Positions 13,601 through 26,632 of a stretch of DNA of 64,000 nt are shown here, piece after piece. Where the stretch lies: assembly GCF_040581485.1 (NCBI RefSeq), contig NC_090128.1:38780931-38844930 (forward strand), given 5' to 3'. The translations under genes and the position numbers were made by a program. The first letter of the stretch is position 1, and every line of letters begins with the position of its first letter. The DNA comes from Linepithema humile. Taxonomy: Eukaryota; Arthropoda; Insecta; Hymenoptera; Formicidae. Under the pieces are notes generated by a model. That model did no database searches. It saw nothing but the letters and a program-made list of their open reading frames with translations, and was not told the origin of the DNA.

Positions 13601-16600
13601 CAAATTTTCCGTCTGTCTGATATTCCTGCATTGTGCGTTACGATCGATACACACAAGACTCCTCGCCACTGGCCACTACCGTCATGTGCATATAAAGTAC
13701 ACGCTCGTCGCTTCATTGTAAATTCTTATACTCATTGTCGATTTATAGCTGCGTACGAGCGCAAGTGAAATTCTGCGCGACAACTTGAACGCGGATGTGT
13801 ATTGCGCCGCGATTAAATTTATATTCGCACGGGATCTTCGTTTCAGCCACGGTCGATGCACCCTTGCTACACGAGTGAAGCTCGCTGTTCGGAGAACAAT
13901 ACCGTGCCATTTCAAAAACGGCAAATTTAAAAAGAAAAAAACACGCAGCTATGATTCACGATTCAAGCGTAAAATTCGAAGTGATAAAAAAAAAAGGATA
14001 AGGTCTCTGATTGAAGCCGCACTGTTTACTTATTTAATACCTCTGCGCGGACAATTCTCCGCTTTTGTGTCCTTAATTCGCCTCCTTTTTGATATCTGTG
14101 GCTGCGCTTTCGCTTCACACATCTTCAGTCAATTGTTCGCCCTCTTTTCCCGTATATGCTCCGACACGTCCGTGCGTTTTTCTACGAGAGAGAGAGAGAG
14201 AGAGAAAGAGAGACGTTACCTATATCGACTCCACGTGACTGTGCGCGGCCATCGGTGTCACGCCACATGGCACGTACAGCATATGCTGTTATTCGGACTT
14301 TTATCGTCCGACGTCGTTGCTGACGACTATTACGCATGATATGTCGTCTCTCTTGCTCCAGACATGAAAAGTAGCAATGGTGTGAACATAAATGGATATT
14401 TAAACACGAGAATTACGAGATGCCTTGTTATTGATAATAGATGCTGAAGTGAAGGGGAGAACGCGCAAAAAATAAAGAGTACGATTTTACGTAATATAAA
14501 AGCTGTAAATTTATAATAGAATTTTTTAATATAAACTGTCGTTTTTAATTCTGAAACTCGGAAAACTATAATACTATTTTAAAAAGTAGCGCAGCATATA
14601 TTGTCTAATGTATTTGAACAGCGGCTATGAAAGTATGCATTAAAACGCATTGTTTTAACATTGAAAACGTTAAACTGGTATTAAGTTTTTTTAAACAGCA
14701 CAGTAAATGCACTTCTGTTATATAAATGAGACATAGGAAGGCTTGTGTTTGTTCTATAAAATGTCATGTTCTCGAGAAACGTTTTAAAAGTATATATTCT
14801 TCTGCATTCCACAGGCATTGAGAAAAAAAGAACGAGAAATGGAGCACGAAATGGAAAGACTTGCAAGAGAGAAAATTGCCTCTCAGCAGAAATTGGTAGC
14901 TTTGAAAAAGGAACTGCACGCGACTTACGATCATATTGACATTAACTCTCTTCTGCTGGAACAAAACTCAGGAGCGGACGTGACTATCAAGAACGGTGAG
15001 ACACTTTCTTCCAATATTGAAAATAAAAAAATTTAGCAAAGCGTAGCGTTTTTTTTTTTTTTTTTTTTTTTTTTTATGAAATTATTTATGGCTTTGTCTG
15101 TAATTTTCAACTCTATTTGTATTCATCTGGTTTTGAAGGAAAACTTTATAAAAAAATTACTCTTTATCCGCCGAGGAGACAAAAAGGGATAAAGAAATTT
15201 GTTTCGCGAACCAAATTCTTTTATCTCGCTCGTGAATTTTTTATCTTAAAAATTCTTCGCGAAGTTTCAGAGAGCGCGGAGGTTGACGTTGCCGGACTAC
15301 CGCGAGGCGGAACGAGGTACAGTAGCACGAGCAGCCTGAGCAGCGTGACTACGGCCAGTTCTCCGCAGGCGTTGCAGTCCACCAGCACGACGTCCAGCAT
15401 CCACAATCAAGCCGCGACCGCGGGCGTCGTTTGCCAAACGCAGGATCTGAATCTTGCGCGCGGCTCCAGGGAAAGTCCACCCGCGAGCTCGACCCCCGGA
15501 ACAGCGTCTGCGCCCAGTATTCCCGCCCCGACGCAGGTACCGCTTCTAATTCTTCCCCACTTTCCGAAGCGAAAGATGGCTATTTCGGCACCGTATCCAA
15601 GGCCAGGTCGCAAATATTGCGATTTTGCGTAATAAATCGGTGCCAGAGCAAACCACGTATTTGCAGAGCTGCTTTGCAGACCGATACTGGAAGGAGCTTT
15701 GAAAATGCGTGACAGAGACTTCTGCGATGATCTTGATCGGATCGTTCCTTTGTCCGAGACGTCTGCCGCGCGCATAAACATTATAAAACATCGTGCAAAT
15801 ATGCTGAGGAATAGATGGGATAGCGTGTTTATTGCGTGTTCGCAGGAGAAAGTCGCTACGTCGAATACCAACATCGTGCAGCAGCCGCATCAGCTACACC
15901 TTCCAATAAGCGCCCAAATGTTGAACACGAGTCAGGGTCTCGCGACCATCGTGCCGACTCTGCAGCACATCGGCCCGGGTCTCAGGGTGATACCGGGTGA
16001 CACGCGGCAGCTCTTGGTCGCGCACACCGCCGGGAACAATGAATCCAGGCCGCTGACGCTGGCGGTGCAGAACTCTTCGGATCAGTCCAGGCCTCCGTTG
16101 ATCGCTGTGCAATCGAATGCTGGAAACGAGCCAAGGCCTGTGGCGCTGGTCGTTCATTCGTCCACCGCCAACGACAACCGAGTGACATTTGTACACTCGA
16201 ATTTGTCAAACAACGACAGGCCGCTGGCCTTGGCCGTGCAATCGTCCGCGAGTGACGTGAGGCCTGTCACTTTCGTGCACTCCGGGAACGAGGGTCGGCC
16301 GCTGGTCCTCGCCACGCATTCCCCCGCGCTCAACGTGTCCAGTGAGTGCTAGATATGATGATTGTGAATGTACATCCAGATTCTAGATGGTTAAGTTTCC
16401 TAAGAGCGTAGACGCGGAATTTTTTTTCCCCTCCCAAATGTGAGGATTTTACATCTGCTGAGAACTCTTATGAGGTAGACGGGACGAGCGGAATCTCTCG
16501 TGAAATGAAAATGCTTGATTATTACAGATGCGCAAACGAGAATAAGGACGGGAGACGCGCAGACTACGCATAAGATGGTCGGTGGCGTAACACTGGTCGG

Positions 16601-17209
16601 AGGTAATGGCTCGGAATTGGCAAGACTTCCCGGCGGTGCGGAACTGAATATACTCCCAGCCAATGGTGTGTATCGACGCAACATGCGTACCAACCTCTCC
16701 GTGGCTATTTGCGTTTGGAATGTCCGCTCCAAAAGTAAACGGCCGTGGCTGCGCAGCGCGGCGGGAAAAATAACGTCGCTCCTTGCTGCTTTATGATTGC
16801 AGGGTTAACTTTAAGTCACACGGGGGTGTCGCTTCAAGCCGCCGCGGGCAAACCAGGCTCAACAATGATGCAGAGCGCTCCGTCCACAGAAAGTATAGCC
16901 CACATCGTTGGTCAGCACGCACCTCTCTCCGGCTTGACGCCAATTGTCACACCGATGACCGTCGTCTCCCAGGGTAACCAGGTGACCGCTCACATTCTGG
17001 CGCCGTCTAGTCTCGCGGGGAAAATGATCACGACTCCTATCCTCAAGTCCGTTGGACAAATGCCGCTCGTGAATGCTCAGTATCTTAACACCACGACTTT
17101 GGTGAAGCCAGTTGTTGTGGTGAGTCAACCGTCGCCGTCGACATCGACGGCGTCTTCGACGACGGCCACCAATACACAACCCTCGTCGACTTCGAACTCG
17201 ACCGTCTGA
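3263..17209 (+). CDS. Mnt: Max-binding protein MNT (bHLH-leucine zipper repressor)
   Basis: Joined exons 3263-3542, 11082-11436, 13152-13320, 14815-14995, 15271-15536, 15846-16341, 16528-16665 and 16803-17209 give about 763 aa; all borders are GT-AG and every phase fits. The bHLH (residues about 220-268) contains TREVHNKLEKNRRAHLKECF followed by a helix 2 ending NKYIQ. The zipper starts in the next exon (269 on) with KKEREMEHEMERLAREKIA, close to vertebrate MNT. Known role: MNT pairs with MAX at CACGTG E-boxes in the nucleus and represses genes opposed by MYC. The region before the bHLH has His-rich and Gln-rich runs; the C-terminal half is Ser/Thr/Gln-rich with repeats. The start at 3263 (AAG before ATGG) is the only visible initiator that splices in phase. 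No SID-like Sin3-binding motif is seen on this start. Identity is firm; the N-terminus is less certain. Confidence 0.88.
3978..4373. mobile_element. Short TIR element (candidate MITE) in Mnt intron
   Basis: The block opens with CACTCAAAAAAAT and closes with its exact reverse complement ATTTTTTTGAGTG, with about 395 bp in total. No open frame fills it and no transposase is visible. The 13-bp terminal inverted repeat and AT-rich core suggest a non-autonomous DNA transposon. No clear target-site duplication was found. Confidence 0.5.
7532..7597. repeat. Poly-T run of 66 nt
   Basis: A pure T tract in the first Mnt intron, preceded by a T/C-rich ramp. It could be the tail of a minus-strand retroposed sequence or a slippage-prone homopolymer. 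Its length may not be exact in the assembly. Confidence 0.9.
12482..13115. mobile_element. Tc1/mariner-type MITE with TIRs of about 125 bp
   Basis: The left arm (12482 to about 12610) begins CAGTGTGGCAGTAAAGTCTG. The right arm (about 12993-13115) is its near-perfect reverse complement, differing only by scattered single-base changes. TA dinucleotides flank both ends (12480-12481 and 13116-13117), the target duplication typical of Tc1/mariner. The core is non-coding for transposase and includes a G-run and C-run segment at 12660-12727. The element lies in the Mnt intron and ends 36 bp before the bHLH exon. Confidence 0.85.
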
Positions 17210-20200
17210 CAAAATCGAGAGAAAGCGAAACTAATCTGATCGCGTTGGAACATCAGAATGTGGATTACTGCATTTCACGGTAGATCTTTATGTTCATCTA
17301 AAGTAAATCTACTTGGTTATGTGTTGGGATCGACGAGTCGCTTAGGTACAATAGGATTAGCGTCTCAAAATTACGGGCAGAGCAGTAATCATCGTGAAAG
17401 AATCTTATACGAAAGAAAAGTGATTTTGCATTTTAGAATTTCACTTGTGTCCCGTGAAGAAGCTGAATTCTCAGGAGTAAATCAACTACGAAAATGTGAG
17501 AAAAAGATCTTGCTCAACTCGTGCGGTATATGTTGTGCATTTTGATTTTTTTTATTAAAAAAAAAATTGTTTATGTCGCAAACTAAATATAAAATTTAAA
17601 GAGATAATTTTGTATAAGAATAGCTCAAGTATGAGAAAAAAGTATGTAAAAAATGAGAAGGTTTTCATATTGCAGCATGCATGTTGATAAATTAAAGCTC
17701 CTGGTCTTTATATGAAATTACGAAAGTTTAATATTATTCTTGAAATCATTATAATTAAATGTCGTAATTTGTTCACTGTTACAATTTAATTAACAAAAAT
17801 TTTTCAATATGTTTTATGGATTTATACTATTACATACGAAATGTGTAAAGAAACTAATTTTTTATTTTAACGTGCGTGAGAAAGAATTTAAATTTCTGAC
17901 ATCATAATCTAATATAATTGCAATGAGAGAGTTGAGGGAGCTTTAATTTTTAGTTTGAACTCTTTGTTCACTGATTTTTGAGAGTAAATCTCGATTACCC
18001 GAAGGAACGTTATGAAATAATTCAATAATATGAGCGAATAATAAATTTTGACCTGATTGAACAGCGCGCTTGCACGTTGATTAACGGCATATTAATACGA
18101 TATACAGAATGACGAAGTTTTAACAGCAATTCCGAATATGTTTTGGATAGCAATAAGAATTATTTGTTTCAGTAACTATTAAAAGTGATAATATTGCAGT
18201 TACAACATCGCTCAAAAGTTTAGAACACCTTTTTCACAAATACAATATTGAAAATATCATATAAACTCGTGAACGTACACATTTATTAAATTTAAAACAA
18301 AAAATTCTATTTACAATGTTAATAAAATTGCGAAAAGAAATTGCAATTAAAATTTCTTTTTATTAAAAGAATCGTATTTTCTTCGAGCTTTTAATACAAT
18401 TTTGACATTTTGATGATCATTTTTCTGATATTTTCTTTTTAAGCTTGTATCACATGATCAAATTTAAGCATGCTTATTTTTCTGTGAAAAGTTTTGGTTT
18501 TATTTTCTAAATGTGTGACGTTCAGTAAATTTATTAAATTTAATAGTTTTTATTCTCCAAACTTTTGAGCGGCAACAACGGTAGCATATATATATATAAT
18601 ACGATTTATCTTAATTTGACAGATCATTTTCTTGTGATGTATGCTATTCAGATCATTGGTTTCGTCATATTTCCGATCAAGAGTTCTTTCGTTATGCTTA
18701 CTTTAACATGCAATCTTTTTTAAAGCATTTTATATTATGAGGAACGCAAGTACTTTTCCCTGAAGGAAATGAAGAGAAGCTTTGACTTGCAATAGAACAA
18801 ATTTTTCTTTTTGCATAACTTTTAAATTGCTTGACTGTTATATGAAACTGATAAATGAGCAGATTTCATCGTACTTTATTGCAATTGCAAAAGTATTGCA
18901 AAGAATCACAATGACGATACAATTCAAAGTGATGTAAAAATTAAAGTTTCTCCAGTTTTGCTAGGTTTGTAGCTATCTGTAACTGGTTGGATTTTGTAGT
19001 CGTCTAGCGATCGAAAATTCAAAAGTCGAGGATTATAATAAGTTTTGTGTCTTCAAATTTATCATACAGTGGCTGTGGAGAACAGATATTGAGACCTCCG
19101 ATATGGAGGTCTGTCTGTTTAATTTCGACAATTCAATCGCAAGATGGAGCTTTTGTTATATTGGCAATAAAAGCGGAAATTATTTAGAAACAGTGACAAA
19201 AAATAATATAGGTTTATAATGATATACTTAAGTATTTATTCCTCTATATTTATTATATACATATATACATATTATATAAATCGCTATATTTTGCGTTGCC
19301 TCGCGGATGCATAATTGTAACGCGCTATGATCATATTAATTTCATCATGCTAATTTCGTCATACGGAAAGATTTAGAAATGCGTATTTTAAATCAGCGTC
19401 ATTATCGTGATTTATCTCTATTCTCGCGAATACCTGCGCATTGTAACGTTCCATTCTTTTATACAAATGTTGTTTGCGTGATACAATTCTTGCCGTAAAC
19501 ATGTGCAATAGACCGCCCGCGCTTGTGGTGATTTGTGATGAAATATCCTAAAAAATAGAAAGAGTTATTCTTTGTACATCCAGTCTTTGTAATATAGTGG
19601 ACAAATTTTTCAACTTCTACGTTCTTTGGCTATCAGAAAGAGAAAGCAAATCTCTACTTTTCATCTCTTTTCTACTTTTGTCGCTACGTCGGTGAGCTGT
19701 CTGTTGTGTAGGTTTATGATGCTTTTGCATAAAATAACCTGAAAGGTTCGAACAGAATAGAAGGGTATGATAATGCTCACAGCTATCTTCAGAGGAAGTT
19801 GAAATGATTGCACGCATTTTATTCAACTACTTATCGCACCACCTTTCATTGTTTTCTGTATGTATGTAAAATCTTCATTCGCTCGTATGGATTTATAATT
19901 TACGCTTCCGTTTGGCTCCTCGAAATTGGATCGTCAATAGTGATCTAATCTAGTAATGTAAAATTATCATGTGAGAATTGTTAATTCGCGTAATTTCACG
20001 AAATCAGTTTTCCGACATATGATTTTACGGGCGTTACGACGTTTCCTTTCGTAATATTTCCACATTCACGCGACTATTGACGATCTTTCTCCGAAGTCAG
20101 CCCTCATTTGTGTATATTAGTGTTACTATCCTTTGTATCAGCATACGAACGTATGTAATCTTGTTTTATATTCGTTAAATTATTTAATCGAATAGTATGA

Positions 20201-23200
20201 TGAGCATTAGGAATTAAAGATGTGCATCTTTAATGAGCTACAAAATTCGCATCCGCTGGATGCAGGCTCACCAATTTAACGTCACTGTTTAACGCACGGC
20301 AAATCCTTGACAGAAAAGTGCGGCATAACAAAAGTCCTTCGTGCACACTGCAGCTTGTACAATTTGTATAAACTTTTTTTCCTCCAAATTTTTTTAGATT
20401 TGTTCGATATTTGCACTGCACGAACGAGAATCTCTCGATTTTTCATTTAAATTCGATATAATTTCGATGGGAAGGGAGAGATCGATGCGATTAAAGGCGT
20501 CAAATTAATCATACGTATTGCCGTATCGTTGCGAATCACGCTTCTTTCAACAGCCGGGGATGCAAAGAAAATTTCGATTTCTAATGTAGACGACCGAGCA
20601 AAAGTCCGATTCGAGGTGCTAGTCAATAGAGTTTCGTTACATTTCAACGCAAACGCTTTCACTCGACGAAACCTCAAGTCGTGCAATGGATGCGAACAAG
20701 CGTGCTGTATCGCCTTGTGGCACGTATGAAAGAAACAATTGTGAGTATGCGACTAGAATGGAGAAGTGTAGGGGGAAATAAAAAAAAAAAAAAAAATGTG
20801 ATCGGGCGGAACAAGTATCACAGGATATTTCGCGCCTGCTGCTCGATCACGACTGAAACCGCGGGAACTATTTAAGCGCTGTAATAGACTCATGTAAATA
20901 ATAAAATTCTCGTCGGCGAGAGGTGATCGCCGAACGGGTCGGAAATGATTCGCGACGGAAGGAGACTAAAAATAGTAAAACACTAAGTACTAAGCGAGAT
21001 AAATAATGTGTATATGAACAATGTGATATAAGTAATAAATAAAAGATTAATTAGCACCGTAGAGCGTTTAAGGAGAAAAAAATCAACCGTTAAATCGTTT
21101 ACGGTAGATAGATGCTGATAGCTATTATTTGCTAAAAATATCTTAAAGAATGTCAAGAAATTTAATTGTATATAAGAAATACAAGAGGGGAAGGAAGAGT
21201 GAGAGCGAGGGTGAGAATGGGGTGGGAAGAGAAGAGGCGGAGAGAGAAGGAGGTTGTAAGATACTATATAAATATATTGAATACGAAAAGAGGGGGAAGT
21301 AAAGAAACGAGAGAAACGTTGAGATGGCGACAACTGTGCCCGTTCTAGCATGTGTCACACCGGTAGTAAAAAAAACCGCAGACATCCGTGTACATCCCGC
21401 ATGGTAGAATCTGCGAATTGTAATTGAATGAATGGTGCGAGACGAGCGGGACGAAGGTGTATGCAAGAGGCTGAGAATGTTGTAAGAGTGTTGTTATTGT
21501 TGTAGTCTATGTCGAATTTTGTTATACGCCTCGACTGGTACGGCACATCCGACGAGTTCGTTGCGCGTAAAAAAAAAAAGAAACATGAAAGAGGAAGAGA
21601 TGATGTGAATGAAAGGTGAGAAAGAGAGAGAAAGAGAGAGAAAGAGAAAAAGCGCCTCCGAAGAGGTTCCGATCTCTTCGCATGCGCGACATTTTTTGTT
21701 AAAAAAAAAGGAAAAAAAAACAAAAGTGTGCGAAGAAAAAATCCAATACAGTCTATTACAATAAAGATTAAAATGTGAGTGTGACGGTTGCCCAATCCTC
21801 CTTGTATTTGTCTAGTATCTGCGCCCGTGTTCGGAACTTTCGGCTCGACCTCCGCGTGTCCGCGTGCAACGACGATTATGCACTTCACGAATCTCGGAAT
21901 GAATATTAGATAAACTTGTATATCTTGCAATGCGATCGACGGCTTCGATAAATCGCGCGATAATTGACGCAAATCAAAAAACTTGCCAACTCCGTCTCAA
22001 ATACGTATTTCGAAAGATGAAGGATTGCGTTGCGCAAAACTGTTTTAAGGGAGTTTATAAATTTATAAATGTGGATTTATGTATGATTTGAAAAGACCAA
22101 CTTCTCTCAATTCGATGTACAGCTTACTGGTGAACATCTTGTTTCGAAGAACAGAGTATTGTCGTCCGCGTGTGTCAAAGCGTCAAACTTTTGTAATACC
22201 GAGCCGAGAGTCGCGAGCGTTGGCGAGACCACTGTGCGCTTATATCATACATGTGAGATAAATAGCGATCAAAAGATTTCGACGAAAGAGATTCGTAGTC
22301 ATAGCGATCTATACCTCCTCCTCGAATCGCGTAAACTTGGTGCGGAGAGCCGCGATCTTCTTCCAGACTGCGACTGCGATCGATTGCGCGCGTATCCGCA
22401 TCCGAACTGTCCGCTCGCCAGTCGAGCAAGCGAATCGTCCTCGAAGGCAGATCGAAGGCCGTACGCGAGAATCAAAATCGGATCTGCCTTTCTAGCGTTT
22501 AGAGATTAAGCGTGTTCAGGTGCGAGGCCGATGCGAACGCTCAATCACATCGCTCCGTGTAGATTCTGTGTAAAATTCACAAAGATCTGAGACGCAAAAA
22601 TTGTACGCAAAATTGCAGATTACTTCAAATTCGAGCGCAATCGATATTTCATGTTTGTAAAATCTTGTGTTCATTTTCCATATTCTGACTTCATCCGTGA
22701 GAAACTTTTTACAGAATCGAGCATTTTTCGGATATTTGATTTAGATTACACGAGTCGATGATATATTTATACAAATTTCTGAAAAATCATACGGAACATG
22801 CTTCGAATTTGAACGATGTGATAGCGCGTTCGACGTGCACTGCAGCTGGAACTGCGGATTTCTGGAACTAAAATTATTGTTTAGCTCTTATCCGATTCGT
22901 ATGTAAGGTCGACTTTAAGATCTGTCTTGTCGTTGAGCTCATGAAATCGATCGGCGTGTCTTTCGCTTGTGGCTGACTTGCACACAATTAAACTGATGAA
23001 TAGTTTAGCCGTTGTTTCCTTTAAACCTTAACCTTTAATATAGATACCTATATTTCAACTTTTAATAATCTCCGTATATGGAGTGAGAGAGAATTTAGTG
23101 AGCTGACTTTTATGATGTGTTAAAATTTTCAAATTTTTTTATTGAGTTTCAACAATTAGCAGTCCACAGCATCTTTTGAGGACTGTAGCGCAACGTACAT

Positions 23201-23411
23201 ACCGACACACATGTACACACGCAGCAGATTATTTTAAACGTGTAAGAAATCAAACAAATCGCTATTTTTAGTCTATTTATCGTTTATGAACATGATATAC
23301 AACCTATACAAATTATGCACATATGTATTATTCATGCAATCGATTATAATTACTTATATTTGTACACTTTACTGTCGCGGTATATGCAAACATAAGGTTT
23401 AGGACACGGGC
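17210..23411. other. Mnt 3' UTR and intergenic region
   Basis: No convincing coding exon was found. AATAAA signals on the plus strand at 18040-18045 and 21760-21765 are candidates for short and long Mnt 3' ends. A purine-rich plus-strand tract spans about 21180-21300. A mariner-like MITE lies at 18203-18581. Open frames on either strand here (for example 21355-21972 minus and 22159-22509 plus) are low-complexity or unrecognised. The PHAX 3' end lies at the right edge; a minus-strand AATAAA sits at 23138-23143. Confidence 0.45.
18203..18581. mobile_element. Mariner-like MITE downstream of Mnt
   Basis: The left end CAACATCGCTCAAAAGTTTA mirrors the right end, which carries AAACTTTTGAGCGGCAACAACGG. 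Sub-terminal sequences also match in inverted orientation (GAACGT, CACATTTA and AAAAC blocks). TA dinucleotides flank both ends at 18201-18202 and 18582-18583. There is no transposase frame. This fits a decayed non-autonomous mariner-type element of about 380 bp. Confidence 0.6.
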
Positions 23412-25979
23412 TTAGAGTACTTCCATACTATCTATGTCTACTCCAATGTCGAGAAATTCGTCAGAGTAATCTTGAACGTGTCTCTGTACCAGTGGATTTT
23501 CAGAATGGTCTGGATCATCCGTTACAGGACTGGGTGGTGGATTCGATACCGTGCGGTCGGAATCTACTGGCATTCTATCCATGCCTTCGCCACGTCGTAA
23601 TCTTGCCTCCTCCGCGATTTCTCTGGTCGAAAGCTCCGCTCTTGTCAATAACGCGGGTAAATCTTTTTCGGATCCATCTGCAATTTCAAGAGAAAAATAT
23701 ATATATTCGCATCTCTTTCACAAAATTTAATGTCTTCTTTGGAATAGATACGACGCAACGAGTTACTTACTTTCAAAACTTCTCATCAGTTCCTGTGTTT
23801 TTTGTCTCCTCACGTCAATTTTCTTTCTTTGTTCGCTGCTTTCTTTTTGATCGTAATAAAATATCTCTCTTATTTTTTCTTGAGGGATATGTTTGTCATT
23901 TTTTACCAACCAGAAATATACTCCACCAGCTGTCCTTCTACGAGATCCATTCATTATTAACATTCCGCCATCTTCTTCAATTTTCTTCGTTTTTTGAAAG
24001 AAATCAATAGCTTTTTCTTTACCAATTATATCCACCACTCGTCCTATAACATACGTGTTATAAATACAGAGTTTATTATTAAATATATTTAGAATTAGAA
24101 TTTTTACTATAATTAAAAATTAAGAAAAAATTTTTTTATTAATTTTTAATTTTTAGTACAACAGATATGTTGTTTTTTGCACATATACAGATATATATTT
24201 AAATCTATCAAGTTAAAATATATAAACTCATAAACAAAGTTACAATTCCATTTAAAGAGAAAACAAAGATAGTTATTTATATAAAATTCTAGAGTTTAAT
24301 TTGAAAAAATTATTTTAAATTATCTATAATTTGAAAACATTAGTACACACTGATATTTTTCTTAATTGATATTAAAACTTTATTTTTAGAAATTAAATCT
24401 AAATTTACCAAAAAAATTTATCTTTGTAAAGAGAATATAATAAATTAGAATACAATAAAAGATATTCTGTATACCTTATCAAAAGAACAATTATACAAGC
24501 GCAAAAAATATATAAAACGAATAAATTTACTTATTAATTAATTTAATAATTTATAAATTCTTACTTATGAGAAGTTCTTTTTTCTCATTAAGTTTAGTTG
24601 TTATGTCAGTAGCAACATCTGCATCTGTTGATTCCATAGTTATGCTTAGGTCTGCTATTATCCTAACAGAACCTTTTGGACTGTCGTAATCCATAGAGTT
24701 TCTTCTTTTTCCTAATCTAAGTTTCAGGTTATGTCTGTCTGAATTCGTTCTTTTGTTCGTAAATCTGCATTCATCCTTTTCATCATCAGAACTATTTTGA
24801 TTATGAGATTCTCTGCCATTATGTGCATATCGCAGAGTAAAGTTATAACTTTCAACACTACGTTCTTGATACAATTTCTGCGTAACACCACAAGATATTA
24901 AGTCTTCAGTTAAAACTTCTTCTTGCATTTGTGTACACCATACTTTGTATTTATCGTTCTTAGCTGTGCAGCCCTTTAATGAATTTTTAGGCTTTTTTAA
25001 CTTGAGTTTAGGTCTTTTAATATTAGTAAGCGCAGAATCTGAGTCAGAATCACTTTCAGAATCTGCAGAATCATCAGATTCATCACTGTATCGCATTTTT
25101 GCATATGTATCTGTGGGAGGTGCTATGTGAGGTCTTTCCAGTATTTTATATGTTTCGAAGATATCACTCGGCTATATAAAAGAATAAAAATCATTGTTAT
25201 ATATTAGTATCTAAATAAATTTTTTATATACATAATATAATAATAATTAAGAATAATCTAAAATTGAGATTAAGATATAGATAATAAAGTATGCTTTGAA
25301 CTGTTATTTAAAATTATACATTTAAATACAATTGAAGTACATTTCAACACAAGACAACATAGATATTTGTCTTCATTTGTACTGAATTATGTTCAAAATG
25401 TAATTTGTTGTCAAACATTTGCATATAATAATTACTGTATGTATTAATTTATGCATATAACAAAAGGCATACCTACAACTATTTAAAACTAAGATATGGA
25501 ATTCCACAATCAAAAATGTATTGAATCAAATTATCCATAAAAATTTTCTTATAAATAACTTTTTATCATGCTGTTTGATATACCATTTTAGAGATATTTA
25601 ACTTAAATATTAAGTTAATGTGCTTTTAATAAATGTTGTAGATCATCTATATATATATGTAAAAATAGAAATTAAGAAAATTGTCAATTGTGCTGCACAT
25701 ATGACTTTTCTTCATATTCTGTTGAAATATCTTGTGCTGCAGTGCACATGGTTACATGATAGAAATAATTAACTATTACAATACAAAGATAGATAAGTGA
25801 ATTATTATGCACAATCACTTTCAAATCATTATTTAAAAAAATAAAATTAGTACAATGAATAAAGCGCATTTATACTAGGTTAGATTTAGGTTAGATTTCT
25901 AGCAAATGAAAATTCTCCGGTTTCTGACCTCGTCGTCGACGATCTCGCCATCTTCTAGCTCTAGTGGTTCCGCTTCCAT
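23412..25979 (-). CDS. PHAX: Phosphorylated adapter RNA export protein (PHAX)
   Basis: Minus-strand exons 25979-25929, 25171-24565, 24043-23771 and 23677-23412 join in phase into about 398 aa, near the human length. The start MEAEPLELEDGEIV follows an in-frame TAG two codons upstream. Exon 2 holds an acidic Ser/Asp run (CK2-like), a Lys-rich segment, and VWCTQMQEEVLTEDL with SYNFTL, matching the conserved middle of PHAX. Residues about 219-300 are the RNA-binding domain, with RVVDIIGKEKAIDFF and GGMLIMNGSRRRTAGGVYF. Known role: PHAX bridges the cap-binding complex and CRM1/RanGTP to export snRNA precursors from the nucleus and also acts in snoRNA transport. The Ser/Asp run probably corresponds to the phosphorylation region that controls export. 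The first donor (GTCAGA) is less usual, but phase and start support it. It is divergent from VIPAS39. Confidence 0.92.
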
Positions 25980-26632
25980 ATTCTATGGTACAGATGATAT
26001 TTCTTTTTCCTTGTTTTATTTGTTTATAGAAACAACGATTGACAAAGTCGATACTCCAAATTATTATCATACAAAACCAGTCCTTTCCTCTCACGAGCGT
26101 CAATGTCAGCAGTGTTCAGCAATGAACTGTATACACTTGTTACATTTTATTTCTATTGCGCGATATGCATTTTTATTTCCTAAAAGCCACTTTTCATGAA
26201 CAACTGCAAAGAATAGCTATGAATTCAAGTTGAGAAATTTAATTCACATTCACACTGCGTTCAATATTCGATGTGATGCGGGATATCGATACTCAAAATA
26301 TATTTTTTTTAAATTCTGCAGAAAATTAATACAAAACTATAACAAGGTCATTAAACTTTATATATATTGGGATACGTCTTTTCATATAAATACATGACTA
26401 CAGTCGATAAAGAGAATAGCAGATTAGCTGTGTCTCTTTCTTTCGTACGCGCATTGAAAATTTGACATATTGTGATAGGCGTGATGCGTCACATCTCACA
26501 TATGTATAGTTCAATAATATTTTGGTAGTGTTATGAGTAGTGTCAGAAAATATTTTGTTTTGTTTACATATTTATCAATTACTTGAAACTTGGATTAGGA
26601 AATTAATTTTTGGAAACTGATTATTTCGTAAC
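25980..26632. promoter_or_regulatory. Shared intergenic region between divergent PHAX and VIPAS39
   Basis: The two initiator codons lie about 650 bp apart on opposite strands with no coding exon between them, so both promoters must lie here. The sequence is AT-rich with no evident TATA box in a fixed position. Short open frames that overlap the PHAX first exon in another frame (25891-26199, both strands) are not called. Confidence 0.5.

Noticed and set aside
13785..14339. 184-codon plus-strand open frame between Mnt exons
   Set aside because: Low-complexity basic and Ser-rich reading through a GA tract, out of phase with both neighbouring exons.
15407..15890. Open frames antisense to the Mnt exon at 15271-15536 and across its intron
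   Set aside because: Shadow frames of a GC-rich coding exon; the sense exon has clear splice sites and phase.
21355..21972. 205-codon minus-strand open frame
   Set aside because: It reads the complement of a purine-rich tract, giving Phe/Ser/Leu runs; no domain seen.
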